A stretch of DNA of 64,000 nucleotides from Turbatrix aceti (Eukaryota > Nematoda > Chromadorea > Rhabditida > Panagrolaimidae). Of this stretch, positions 38,665-51,294 are shown piece by piece (within the stretch, counting starts at the first letter, position 1; each line of letters opens with the position of its first letter). The position numbers were made by a program, and so were the translations under genes. The stretch lies in contig OZ017769.1 of the NCBI GenBank assembly GCA_963969345.1, positions 9,117,725 through 9,181,724 on the forward strand, in the 5' to 3' direction. The notes under the pieces are model-generated. The model saw only the letters and a list, made by a program, of their open reading frames with translations, had not been told where the DNA came from and searched no databases.

Positions 38665-40404
38665 ATGACAGACGTTGAGGCAAATTCACCGGCTCCAAAG
38701 AAATGCCGCCTCGACGAGGACGCAGAATTCGAGAATGCCTCGCCGACGAGCCATGGCGCATCCGACAGCCAAACCAAGTCTTCCATCACCAGCCGGGAGG
38801 ACGAAGTCATCGTCCTCGACGAAGACGGTGAGGCTGATGCCGAGCCTTCTGAGCCGAAATCAGTCTGCACGACTCCGAAGACCCCAGGATCCAAGCGAAA
38901 ACGCGAAGAAGAGCGTCTCGCTCGGCTGCAGGAGAAGATAGAGCGCCAGGCTCGAAGGGAAGAAGAGAGGGCCAAGAAGGAGGCTGAAAGGCTAAAAAAA
39001 GAACAGGCAAAGCTCGACGAAAAACTGTAAGTTTATATACCTAAAAAATTTATTTTCTGATTTTATTTGATTTTTTTCAGTGATAAAGAAAGACAGGCAG
39101 CTGAGAAGCGTGACAAGAAGCGTCAGGAAGAAGAAGCTGCCCGGGCGAAGAAGGAAGCCATCAAAAAAGAGCAAGAAGAAGCGCGTCGCCTGAAGCTGGA
39201 AGCAGAAGAAGAACGCAAGAAACAACGACTCGCCGAAATCGAGGCTAAACGCGCCAAGAAGAAGGCCGAGGAGGAAGAAAAAGAAGCCAAGCGACGCGAA
39301 GCCGAGGAAAAAAAGCGCGCGGAACTCGAAAAAGAAGCCCGAAAAAAAGAAAAGCAATCCCAGCTGCTTCTCCAATTTGTAGTCAAAAAGGAGAAAAATG
39401 AGCCTAAATACCTTCTTCCCGACTTCCAGAATCCTCTTTTCCAGGCTTTCGAGATCAAGGATGGCTGGACGCTGGCGCCGATTCACCGAAGAAGGCCCAT
39501 GACCAAAGAAGAGGTGGCCAACTTCTGGAACAACTCTGTCGACGACATGGAGGAGCTGAGGGCCCGATTCAAGGCTGTGAAGCCTTTTACCAGGTCGAAA
39601 AAGTGAGATCAGTTTTTTTTGCTGTGCTTGAAGAAATGTGTTTTTTTTAGAAATTCTATGAAAGCAAAACTTTTCCAATTCCATGACAACTACCGGCCTC
39701 CGTACTACGGCACTTGGAGGAAGAAGAGCAAGGTGATCACTCCGAGAACTCCGTTCAAGACCAACGAACCGGTGAGTAAGAAAAACGGGGGAAATGTACC
39801 ATAAAATAAGTTCCGTTCAAAAGTACGATCAAAAAGTAACGTTTTTCTGACGAAAACGAGTTTTTTTTGTTATCTTTTTCGAAGTTGGTACGATATCGTA
39901 TAATGTGGTCTTGACACGACTTTTTTTGTTTCGTTTAGGTTTTTTGTTTCTTTTTGATTCCTTTTTGCTAGTTTTTCAATTTTCTTTTTCTTTCAGACCA
40001 TCGACTACGACTACGATTCGGACGAGGAATGGGAAAACGAGCCCGTCGAGGGCGACGAATGCCGATCCGACGAAGAGGAAGAAAAGGCCAGTGACGATGA
40101 GGATGATTCAACGAGTGATAGCTTTGTCGTCGAGCACGGTTACCTGTCGAACAATGAAGGCCTCAGCTCCGACGACGAACCTCAGGAAGAATGCGATGAC
40201 CAGGATCGCAAGAAGCGCCTCGCCCAACTCAATGTCGAATGGAAGGAGGAGCGACAGAACAAGGAAAAGAAATTCAGGAAGAAGAATCTCGAGGTAATCA
40301 AGTACGGCGTCAGGTACACGCCTCCGGGAGAGGACGTACCCGAATTCATCAGACGCGAAATTCTTTCCGGCATCACGCTCACCTATGTCAAAACCACCTC
40401 CTAA
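38665..40404 (+). CDS. chaf-1: Chromatin assembly factor 1 large subunit (p150 type)
   Basis: CAF-1 deposits H3-H4 on newly replicated DNA. The large subunit binds PCNA and histones in the nucleus. Exons are 38665-39026, 39081-39602, 39651-39771 and 39997-40404, giving 470 residues, close to the nematode homologue and about half of human p150. An acidic N-terminus is followed by the long Lys/Glu/Arg (KER) helix (about 85-213). A QLLLQFVV segment after it is a possible degenerate PCNA-binding site. Then comes the p150 signature KAKLFQFHDNYRPPYYGTW and RTPFK, then the acidic ED region starting YDYDSDEEW (exon 4). A Glu/Asp-rich stretch and a helical C-terminus end the protein. The signature block is diagnostic. 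The upstream acceptor at 38651, 13 nt before the ATG, fits trans-splicing. Confidence 0.9.
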
Positions 40405-41362
40405 GCTTCCTTGGCTCGATCTGTGTTTTTTCTTTGTATTGATGATGTTTTTTTTGCACGAGTCATTTTTTTGAATGTGAAAAGGGTTTATATAAAGTTT
40501 GGGGTGTAATACTATGGTGACGGAAAAATAGCAACATGGGGGTCTAAATACGCCAATAGAATTAAAAGTATGATGATCAGTTACAAAACATTTTTAGGAT
40601 TGAATTGAAAAATCTAGTGTAAATTAACAACAAATGCCACAGTTTTGACATCAAAATGTTTTTTTATATTTTTCAGTAAATTTTTCTGTTTTATCGAGCA
40701 TTTCAGCGAGCAGCGCGGCTCGAATGCTAAAGGCGGACCGAATTGATCGAACGTGATAGTTTACGACTAACACGGTAACCGTAACAGAAATAAACATGAA
40801 AGTAACAGATATTTACCTCACTTGACCGTTTCCCGTACGAGTTCACAACGTTCATGTGCGCGCATGCTGCGGACGTGTGCCGCTGGGGAAAACACGTGAA
40901 TTGTGGTTTTCTTTCCATTCTTTTTGATTTTGTTATTTCGACGCGCTTTTTTACGTACTCATTTCGTGTTTCGTTATCAGTTGTCTCATCCTCCGGGTTT
41001 TTTTTCGCCTTTTGACGTGCTCTAATCATGGAATGCCAACGTGGGTTTGTTAACATGCTTAGATATCCAGCCTGGAAGGTATAGTGCGGGTTGATGAATT
41101 TTAGTGTACGCGTTCATCGGGAGTGAGTCATACCAGTCTGTCTTGCACGCAGTCACTCCAGTTTGATATCACAGTTGTTGTATTTCGACATTGCTGTGTT
41201 TTTTTGACAATCTTGGCTGTGATTCGTACTTTTTTTTAGTTTTTTGGTGATCGAAATCGGTTGCTTGTCAAATTTGGACGTGGTCACGTGCTTTTAAATC
41301 CAGATTTTTACGAGATTTTTAAAATTTTATTAACTGGTTTAGGTAGTACTTCTCCAAAGGCC
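40405..41362. other. Gap between chaf-1 and vps-4
   Basis: This has the chaf-1 3' UTR and vps-4 upstream sequence. A 109-residue open frame on the minus strand (40727-41056) has no recognisable domain and no downstream exon that I could join, so it is not called. An acceptor TTTAG ends near 41343, about 20 nt before the vps-4 ATG, a likely trans-splice or leader site. Confidence 0.5.
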
Positions 41363-44300
41363 ATGACGGAAACATCCTTATCGAAGGCTATCGACCTCGT
41401 TCGTCGGGCGACCGAAGCTGATCAGGCCAAAAACTATCAGGAAGCGTTTCGGCTCTACGATCACTCCATCGAGTATTTTCTCCATGCCATCAAGTGTGAG
41501 TTTTGATCAGTTTTATGGTTGTTTTGTCTTTTTTTGTTGAAAATGGACAAAAAACTGATTTGGACTACTTTTTTGGCGTTTTATTTCATTTTCACGATTT
41601 TATAATTTATCGGACTAAATGGAATTAAAAAAAAAAACCAGGATTTTGAATATTTTTGATGTGTTTTATTCGATTTTCACAATTTAATAAATTTTCAGAC
41701 CCAAGAACAGTTTTTTTTTTCGATTTTTTTGATGGTTTTTATTGGAACTTTTCATTTTTTTCGGCAAAAAATGAAAAACGGGATTTTCAATGTTTATTTA
41801 ATTTTATAATTTTCCAGACGAAACACAAGGAGAACGACAGAGGGAATCGATCCGCGATCGAGTGAAAAGCTACCTCGAACGGGCAGAAAAAATCAAACAA
41901 TTCCTCGCGCAACCTGAGAAAAAAAGGCCCGTCAAGGAGAACGGCGGATCCAAGGATTCTGACAGCGAAGAAGACGAGCAGACAAAAAAGATGCAGGATA
42001 CCCTGTCGAAGGCTATCGTCGTCGAAAAGCCCAATGTCAAATGGTCTGACATTGCCGGACTCGAGGGAGCCAAGGAGGCGCTCAAGGAAGCCGTCATCCT
42101 GCCTATCAAGTTTCCCCAGATTTTCACAGGTTGGTTTCGTTAAAAAGTTGAAAACTGGGTAAAAATTTGGCGTGTAATATGCGGTTGAATAAGTTATCGT
42201 AAAAAATATGAGTAACATTTGATAACGATAGAAAAATTTTGGATAATTCTGCGCGCATGTTGCGAGGAAGGGGCGAGTGTGCGGGCAGGCTATCGTAAAT
42301 GAGTTATATTTTTTTTCGATTTTTTACCGTAACCAGGTTACGTTTTGGTTTTCTTTTACGCCTTTTTATGTTTTTGACGTTTTATGCGACATTTGTTTCC
42401 GTTTGTGTCCTCCATCACGATATCATCAAGTTTTTATTAATATTTTTGGTCGAACAATACCAATATTTTTCTTTATGATCTCTCTTTTTTTTCACGGGTA
42501 CAAAACACATAATTATAATGAATGCATGAACGTAAACTTTTATATGTACAAAAAAATGTTTTCAACTTAGGTTGCCAGCATCAGTGCCTAACAAAGGGAT
42601 AGTAGAAGGAAGATCTTGGAAGCTGTCGCCGTCGAAGAATTTATTGAAGGCGATGGCGAGAATGGAAGAGAGAGAGAAGGAAGAGAAGAGCGATAGTTGT
42701 GAAGAATGTCGGGTATACAAAAGATAGAAAAGAAGAATGAAGCGTCCGTATCTTCTTCTCTATGCTGAAGAAGGAGAAGAAGTATAACTTAAGAGCCCTT
42801 TTCCTTGAAGGTATATACTGTCGGTTTTTTTGTTCCGTTAAAAAAATAAAAGCTGTTAGCAAAGCGTTAGCGTTAAAAAAGAAAATTAGTTATAAAAAAG
42901 TTAGCAGTTGAAAGTTAGATAAATGTTTAAAAAAAAATAGTGTCACAGGTTGTAGCCAGAGTGAACAGCCTGATACACATTATTACCTTTTTGCGCTCGG
43001 GCTGTCAGAGCCATGTCTTCTTCTTTCATATGAATGAGTGATAAACCGTAGAGCAGGGGTGATAGGAAGATTTGCATGAAGCAAAGTGCCGTTGAGAACA
43101 GTGGAATAATGGCCGTCGGGGCGAATCTCCAGGTTCCCATCAGTGTTAACCCATAAAATGGTACTTGGTACAGGGGTCTAAAAATTACAATTTTTCAAAA
43201 TATTATTTCCTGTAGTCTTGCCACGATTGTTTTTAAACCAACTCACCCACAAAGAAAAGCATAAACCAAAAATCGAGACTTATAAAGTCCGATTGATTGA
43301 AATACGATAGGAGTATGGTAGAGGATGATGAGTACACGAAAGTAGGCGTAGTAGATGAATATGACGGGAAATATGACGCCAAGAATGATAAAGTATGTGA
43401 AAAACTTGTAACTACTATCTGATCGACCCCAGATACACGTACGCAGGATTGGATCGTAGACTACGATGTGGCCATTCGTGATGCAAGGCAACGCGACCGC
43501 AAATGCGACTGTCCAAGCGAGGGCACAGAGCTTGAGGGGTGGTAGACCAAAGAGTTGATCGTAGTGAATTCGGGCGAATGTCAGCAATTGTACCCCGGCT
43601 ATGCAGAGTATCATGTAGTGTACTACTGACCAACTTGAACATGTTAAAAATGCCTGAAATGAAGGTAAATGTGTTCAAGCTGGTTATTAGTAAACGGATA
43701 AAAAATTAGGTTACCTGTATCCGACACATGCCATTGTTTTTGATCCACAACGAAGTCCCCGTCCATAGACTATAAACAATCATAGGCGTGAGTATAGCAA
43801 GTGCCAGGGCATTTGTAATGCACAGATGAGCTATAAAGTGACTGGATACAAAGTTGTTGTACAGTCTGTGCCATAGAATGTAGGATAGCAGAGCGAGGTT
43901 TGCAACGAATGCAATGGAAGCCGCGACTGCGACCGTCATTGCCACAGGCGGTGCTGCGTAATCCTTTGGATCAAAGGGAAATGGCGTTGGTACAACGTCA
44001 TTGAAAAAGCTGAACGTCGTTGCCGTACTATTGTGCTGGAGATCATATGTGTGGTAGGCATTGATGTTGTGGCTGGTTGTAGGCACATTGTTGGGTAGCA
44101 TGCCCGCTACGAAAATTTGGTTGTGGTTTGTCGACAGATTACCACGGTTGGTTAGGAATAGAGAATTCCTAGGATTTGTGGCCGACGCCAGAGAAGGTCG
44201 ACCGGCGTGGGCTGGGGTTGTCGTGTTTGCGCCCTCCCTGGATCCTGTAGTGAATTGTGTAATAACGTCGAATATAGTCTGTATGCCAGCAAAGATGCCG

Positions 44301-47300
44301 CTTGATTCGACGATGACGTTGAGGAGAGAATAGGGCTTTTCCGGGTTTGTTGCACTGGTTACGGTCTGGCTAGAAGATGTCGAGCTGAGAGGCGGCTGAA
44401 GACTTGCTCGGTGGCGAAGAGGATTGCGATCGTGAGGTAGGAGAGGAGCGAACGTCGTTGAATAGGAATCTACGGTAGTAGTGTGATTACCATTGACAGG
44501 TGTCGAGGGATTTGTTACAATTAAGGATACAAACAAAAAAATGGTTATATCGTAGAAGGAACGAATGATGATAGATTACGATCGCGGTTCTCTAAACAAC
44601 GCTGAACGATAGGATACGGATTTGTTAGGCAGTAATCTTCATTGAATAGAAGATTAAGCCCAAGAAAACCCGAGACGCTATCGAGTATGCGCGGTTAGAG
44701 AAATTAGACTCGAAGAATTGGTGGTGGCAGAAGCCGTCAAAAAAGGGAGCAAGCAGGCTAGGTTGGAGGCAACGCTCGTTCTCCAGGCAGTCAGCAGGTG
44801 TAGGGAGTGATTGAAGGATCACAGCAAGACGGAGTGCAGAGAGAACAACCTGGACAGGACAAGATCAAGTTGGGTGACGTTGATGTTGATATACAGCCTC
44901 GTCGGGATGGATATAGATTTAGAGTTGATTTTTCTTGAGTCGTCGCGTGTGTTTAAAAATATACGTAATGACGAGCGAGGGATGAGTCGGGTCGTGGCTG
45001 GCGTCTTCGTAGTTGTTGAAATTGAAGGAAGATAGGAGACACAAGAGTTGAGAGACTATAGAAAAAAGGAAGGCGCCGTGTACGACGGCAGAGCAGCGTG
45101 TGCGTCGTCGACTCACTCGGCAGAACAGGCGGCTAGCTAGCTTGCGAGGAAGGCTTACTCGTCTGGTCTGGCCTGGTAGCTAGTTATTGGGACGCAACTG
45201 GGGGCTATATGTGCACGGCAAGGGAGAAAAAAAAGACGTTTTAACGAAACGGGTTGACGGCAGCAGAGTTGTGGCGAGAGACAATGGCCCATTCGAGAGA
45301 GAGATGAGAGGGATGGGGCCTGCTTCAAAATTTGATCATGTGCGTACGTACCCTCTGGCAACCTGCTCGATGCCGTCCGCATGCATGAGGAGGGGGGGGA
45401 AGACAAGAAATAGGCGTTAAGCTTATTCTTTCGGGGAAGACGAGACGCACGGCTCGGCTCGGCCTGGCCCACTGGGCTAGCTAGTAGTAGGCTTTTTTGT
45501 TGGTGCTGCTGCTGCTGATGCTCTTCACGGGCCTTGGCGACGGCCGGGCCGGTGCCGGACTCCACAAGGTCTCCGGAACAAAGAATGAGCAAGACTCAAG
45601 GAGGGAGAATGGTTTTTTGGTAGTGAAAAGCGAATTTTGCCGTGCAAGGAGAACAAAGGGACGAAGGCGAGGGAGGCAAGGAATGAACGAACTCAGATGA
45701 TGAAGGTCTGTCTAATGAGGGGGGAATAAAAGTCTCCTGTCTGACTGACTGCCAGCAAGAAGGGCACTACTGTGTGCATTGTTTTTTGCGTGTACTATTT
45801 ACCACAACCAAAGCAAGCCTGGCTGAGAAAGCTGGCAGGAGGGGTGCGTGTGCTTGTTTGGGGTGTTGGTGGTGCGTGAGACGGGGAGTGAAGAGGAGCA
45901 CCCACCAGGAAGGCTTGCTCAGAAAGGTGTGCGTGTTGTAGTTATTTGGAGAACGGTGAATAGGGTGGTAATAGGAAAGCAAATTAGTTGGTGCAAACGA
46001 ACGATTTTTTGGTGAAAAAAGAGGAATTTTACAAGGATTGCGTCAGAATTTTTGTTGCAAAATTAAATGATGCGCATAATTCAGAGTAAAGGGTCAATGA
46101 ATAAAGAAAGAAATTGTAGTCAGTTTTTTTTCCTTCTGGCGAATCGTGTTCATACATGTGTGAACAACGAGACTCCAGGGTGCCCCAGAAGAGAAATTAT
46201 TAAGAGGGTTTGTGACGTCGACAATCGCGGATGATGACATGTCATACATACACACGTTTTGGGCAGGAAGCAAAGAATGAATCTCTGACGGAGAAACAAA
46301 CGTCGGACGACAAAAAAAATATATTTAGGAACCCTAAGATCAAAAATGGACTTGTCTGGACTTGTCCATTCCTGGCTCCCGCCGGTTCTGTGAGGTCTTC
46401 TAGGAGAGCCTGAGCCTGTCCAGTTGTCTTGTCTTTTCCCCTCTGCTCTGTGGCACTAGTTATTTATTAAAAAGGTTGACGATGGTGGTTTTTTTTTCTT
46501 GTCCGGATAGACTACTACAATTTTTTTTTCTAACACACTTTCTTCCTCGGTGAATTTGTGAAAAATTATTTGAATTGTAGATGATTTTTGAGGAGGGAGG
46601 GAGTGCGAACATTTTTTTATTATAATAAATACGATAGAAAAAATTGGTTTAGAATGTTTTTAGATTTAGATTTTGACGGGGAAAATAAAATTAGGAATTA
46701 ATTGGGTTTAAAGAAAGTGGCAGTTGTAGGGAGGTGAAAATCAAGGAAAGGGGCCTAATTTGATTTGACGCGGGGTAAAAGTCGATGGATGTTTGAAAAG
46801 AAAACAACAAAAACAAGTTTGGATTTGGAATGGATTTTTTTAGCAAAAAAAGAGCAACAAGTTTGTTATAATTTGAAAAATAAGCGGATTGTCCGTGCAA
46901 AGCCGTCGATTTTAGCAGAAAGAACGGAACGGAAGATAGATTTAGCGAGAGAACGAAACATTTATGGGCTGGGTACTATAAGTAAGCCCCCAGCGTAATT
47001 TGAACTGGGAAAAGAAAGAAATTTTATGTACTGGTTAGCCGTTTTTTTCGCCGTTGTAAAAAAAGTACAGCCCGAAGAGCGATTTTTTTTTCAAATGAAA
47101 AAAAAAATTATGGGATATAAGCAAGTTGTTTCGGTCGTTAAAAATTTTTAAAGAACACATTCGGGGAGATGAAAGATTTTTTATTGTGTGTTTTGAACGC
47201 CTGGCGACTGAATGAGGCCATTTCACTTAGTTTCCAGGCGACAGGACACATGCCAAAGAATTTTTTTGTGTTCATCCGGAATGACAGTTATCTACGAAAT

Positions 47301-50300
47301 ATTTATCTCCTTGCACCGGACCGGGAATGTCAATGGGACATGACTTTAGTCAAGGAAGAAGAAAAAAGCAAGTGGACCATTTTAGAGTTTTTTTCGAAGG
47401 CAAAAAAAGGGAAAGAATGGGCAAAAAAGCTGTCAGCGTGCGGCATAGGTGGGAAAACAGTGAGTTGAAGGAATTTTGAAGAAGTGCCAGCTTTTATGGG
47501 AATTTTTTTACCAACTCCTGCCTCATGACTGCTTCCTGGCAGACTTGCGTGGATGGGACTTGCGTCTTGCTTGTTCCAGGATGGGAGGGGAGAGAGGGAA
47601 GAAAGCATGTGTGACGCGTGCCGGCTGCCATTATTGTCGCTCACGGATGCAAAAAGTTTGGACACTACATGTGGGATTTTTTGTCGTAAAAAATGTGTGG
47701 TTGAATGAAAGGACATCGCAGGAGTTACGGGGCGTTTGACGGAGAGGAATGGAAATTGGGAATGATTTTGGGTACAAACAAGGTGGTGGTTTTTTTGATT
47801 TTTGGAGGGGTAAAAAAATTTTTGGGGGACGAAAAAGGGGCATAATCATTTTTTGAAAGACGATAAAAAAGATTTGGGGTAGAAAAAAAAATAGAAAAAT
47901 GGGTTATGGCACTTGAAATTTCTTTAGACGGAATTTTGTATGCTTGGGGATTGATAGGACATGCTAGTACGTGCCAAACTGCAGAAATCATAATTGTTAC
48001 GAATTTTGTTGTACATACCCTTTTTTGACCAAAAGAGAGAAAAAACAGGGAGCAAGGAGAACGAAATATACTTGAAAATTGCTGGTTACGACACTTTGAC
48101 GTGTGTTCGTTCTTAGAAGAAAAAAAAAGAAGAAAATTTTTTTTTAGTTGCTTCTTACTAATTATTTGGCGTAGGCTGCGTGTGTATGAGAGAGAGGGAT
48201 TGCGGGCGAATGATGAAAATAAAAATAAAAATATTTATAAGCAATAGCACGAAAAATTTATTAGAACAGGACTTGACCGCTTTTTTTGGGAGTTGGTCGG
48301 ACCACTTTGGCAATAAATTATGAAACGGGGTCTAAAAATGTGACTGTCAGGTGCTTAAAAAATCTAACGGAGGCTACAAAAACAATTTGGCATGCTATAC
48401 TAAATAATTTTGACGAATTTGTTTTTTCAGGATCACGTAAACCCTGGAGGGGTATCCTGCTTTTTGGACCACCCGGAACGGGTAAATCGTACATTGCAAA
48501 GGCAGTTGCCACAGAAGCCGAAAACTCGACGTTCATCAGCGTGAGCAGCTCTGATTTGGTCTCAAAATGGCTCGGCGAATCGGAAAAGTGAGTTTTTGGA
48601 TTTTTTATTTGTATTTTTTGGTTGAAAAAGGTGCAATAATTTTTGGAGAAGGAAATTACGCTTCTACATGAAATTTTCGCATTTACGCGTGCGAATTTTT
48701 TATGATAATACTTTTTTGATTGATGAGTTTTTGGGGAAAATGCGTGAGAAAAGAAAAAAAACCGAAAAAAAATTGGAAAGAATGGACATTTTGATTTTGG
48801 ACGACAAAAACCAGGCAAAATGAGGCTAGAAAGAATTGTTCAAGTGGTTTTGGACAATGTGAGGGAGGAGTAGCACTGAATTGGGCTAACGAACCACTTG
48901 TCGGCGGTTTTTTGGTCGAAATGACGTCAAGTAGTGGGGGAGGCCGAGCTTGTCTGGTCTTTGACTTATCCATGACGCACAGTGGGAATTTCCCCTGCAT
49001 TTTTGCGACCACGCGTGCGCACTCATTTCTTCCCGCGATTTTGTCTAGCCTCTTTTTTTGCTCGTTTTTTGCGAAGTGTGTTGTGCTCGACGAGGTATCC
49101 TGGAGCCAGGAATAGAGATTTCAATTTCGCATTTTTTTTACATTACTAGGCTTGGATAGTCGTATGTTTTCGCGCCAGAACTGAATTTTTTTGTCTTGTG
49201 CGCTTTGCGTTGGAAGCCGGCAAAAAACCGGTAATTTTGGATTTCGAAGGATCCCCACTTGGCTCAAAAACATCCGGTGTTCCCAAAAATTTTTTTGGGA
49301 ACTACTATCAGTGTGGTACACCTCTATGCAAAGTCGCTTCTCGATCCATCCGATTCTTTTCGAGAAATTATCTACCACCTAACTTCCACTAGAAAGACTA
49401 TTATCCTATGGAAAAAAAACAATGGATGCCATATATCGTTAGTTTGAGTCAAGGTAATGTAGGAAATCGATATCGAAAAAAAGATCGACAACAGACTGGC
49501 GGTAGCGTGATTTATCACCGAATTTGTGATCACCGATAGTGAAAGAGCTGATATGACAATATCTCGAAAAGAATCGGATCGATCGAGAAGCAACTTTGCA
49601 TAGAGGTGTACCACACTGATAGTAGTTCCCAAAAAAAATTTTGGGAACACCGGATGTTTTTGAGCCAAGTGGGGATCCTTCGAAATCCAAAATTACCGGT
49701 TTTTTGCCGGCTTCCAACGCAAAGCGCACAAGACAAAAAAATTCAGTTTTGGCGCGAAAACATACGACTATCCAAGCCTAGTAATGTAAAAAAAATGCGA
49801 AATTGAAATCTCTATTCCTGGCTCCAGGATACCTCGTCGAACACAACACACTTCGCAAAAAACGAGCAAAAAAAGAGGCTAGACAAAATCGCGGGAAGAA
49901 ATGAGTGCGCACGCGTGGTCGCAAAAATGCAGGGGAAATTCCCACTGTGTGACGACTGCGGAAGAATGCAGGTCGTAGAAACATGGAAGTAGGTCGTTTC
50001 TGGGGTTTTTAGCGTGTCTACGTTTTTTTAATGGCACCTAACTGTTTTTTGGTTTTTTAAATAAATGCTATTTTTGGATTTTTCCCCCAAAATTCGTCAT
50101 TTTTTAACTTTCTATATTTTTTTCCAGACTCGTAAAGCAACTCTTCGAAATCGCCCGCGCCAAGCGGCCCTCGATCATCTTCATCGACGAGGTCGACTCT
50201 CTCTGCAGCTCGCGTAGCGACAATGAAAGCGAGTCCGCGCGTCGCATCAAAACCGAATTCCTCGTCCAGATGCAGGGCGTCGGCAACGACATGGATGGCA

Positions 50301-51294
50301 TCCTCGTCCTCGGTGCAACCAACATTCCCTGGGTCCTTGACTCGGCTATCCGTCGTCGCTTCGAAAAGCGCATCTACATCGCCCTTCCCGACGTCAACGC
50401 GCGCAAGGACATGTTCCGCCTTCACATCGGGGATACACCGAATTCACTCTCCGATGAGGATTACAAGACACTCGCTGTCGGCACCGATGGCTATTCCGGG
50501 CACGATATTGCCATGGTAGTGCGCGACGCGTTGATGCAGCCTGTGCGGAAGCTTCAGAATGCGACACATTTCAAGGAGGTGAGTTTGGGGTCGGGTTGTG
50601 TTTTCTAAAAAAATATAAATACTATTCAAATTTTTTTTGTACAAAAATTTTCTAAAAATAATTTAAAAAAATTGTTCGTCAATTTTTTTTGTTCAAAAAT
50701 TTTCTAAAAAAAGTAAAAAAAATTGTTATTCAATTTTTTTTTGTTCAAAATCTAAAAAACAATGGCTTTGATTTTTTGACCTAAATATTTATTTCTGAGT
50801 ACGTTTTTAGACTCATTTTACGAATTTCGAAGCAATTGAACTTCTTTTGCAGATTTCGGGTCCATCGCGTGAAAATCCCAATCTTACGGTGCACGACCTC
50901 CTCACTCCCTGCTCACCGGGTGATCCAAGAGCCGTCCCGATGTCGTGGGTCGATGTTCCGAGCGACAAGCTTGCACTGCCTGTGCTATCAATGGTGAGTC
51001 ATTTTCAGCGTCATTTCCAAGTTTTCGTATTAGACGAAAAATTCTTTCGTGTTCATTTTTTTGTTGTTTTTTTTTGTTTTATCTTTTTTATTTAAAACTT
51101 TTATTCAAAAAAGTATGTACTTGAAGCCAAAAGCATTTTTTTTGTAAAATTTTCAAATAATATTATGACGAATGATTTTTTTTTGTTTTCAGTCCGACAT
51201 GATGAGATCACTGAAGAGTACAAAGCCGACGGTGAACGCAGCCGATCTAGCCAAACTGGAGGATTTCAAGAAAGATTTTGGGCAGGAAGGCTGA
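41363..51294 (+). CDS. vps-4: VPS4-type AAA ATPase of the ESCRT pathway
   Basis: VPS4 disassembles ESCRT-III at endosomes, the midbody and the nuclear envelope. Exons are 41363-41495, 41818-42129, 48431-48587, 50128-50578, 50853-50993 and 51193-51294. All are GT-AG and in frame, giving 431 residues (C. elegans VPS-4 is 430). There is an N-terminal MIT domain (about 1-75), a charged linker, and an AAA domain with Walker A GPPGTGKS (161-168), Walker [11 protein letters not shown] (Glu222), the [11 protein letters not shown] arginine-finger region and GYSGHDI. The C-terminal helix ends DFGQEG. Intron 2 is 6.3 kb and contains an opposite-strand GPCR gene. Intron 3 contains a 972-bp inverted-repeat element. 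Everything needed for catalysis is present. Confidence 0.95.
42943..44536 (-). CDS. Rhodopsin-family GPCR nested in a vps-4 intron (5' end open)
   Basis: This is a class A GPCR of unknown ligand. Exons are 43715 to about 44536, 43247-43653 and 42943-43177, in phase and giving up to 487 residues. TM1-TM2 precede a Cys at the top of TM3 (GMCRIQAFLTC). ARIHY replaces DRY. A second Cys in ECL2 (LRTCIW) can pair with the TM3 Cys. TM6 has LCGPLYQVP in place of the usual CWxP region, and TM7 has SPLLY in place of NPxxY. The first ATG in frame is at 44101 (342 residues). Open frame continues 145 codons further upstream, Ser/Thr-rich with several N-x-S/T sites and a signal-peptide-like FLFVSLIV. A missing upstream exon is therefore likely. 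It lies wholly within vps-4 intron 2 on the opposite strand. Confidence 0.82.
44537..48430. other. Remainder of vps-4 intron 2
   Basis: This is about 3.9 kb upstream of the nested GPCR gene, presumably with its promoter and any leader exons. There are many short low-complexity stretches but no recognisable domain or mobile-element end. Confidence 0.45.
48978..49949. mobile_element. 972-bp inverted-repeat element with CACAGTG ends and TGACG duplication
   Basis: It begins CACAGTGGGAATTTCCCC and ends with the exact complement of CACAGTGGGAATTTCCCC. The flanks are TGACG at 48973-48977 and 49950-49954, a 5-bp target duplication. The arms are about 394 bp each (48978-49372 and 49556-49949) and nearly identical, with a centre of roughly 180 bp. 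The same short open frames therefore appear on both strands. The 7-bp end plus 5-bp GC-rich duplication is the known pattern of Transib elements, the relatives of RAG1. CACAGTG is also the consensus RAG heptamer. No transposase is encoded, so it is non-autonomous. Confidence 0.75.

Noticed and set aside
40727..41056. 109-codon minus-strand frame between chaf-1 and vps-4
   Set aside because: It has an ATG start but no domain, no convincing donor-acceptor pair to a next exon, and no known neighbour to suggest function.
49191..49736. Matching open frames on both strands ([14 protein letters not shown])
   Set aside because: These are the two arms of the inverted repeat read in opposite directions, not genes.
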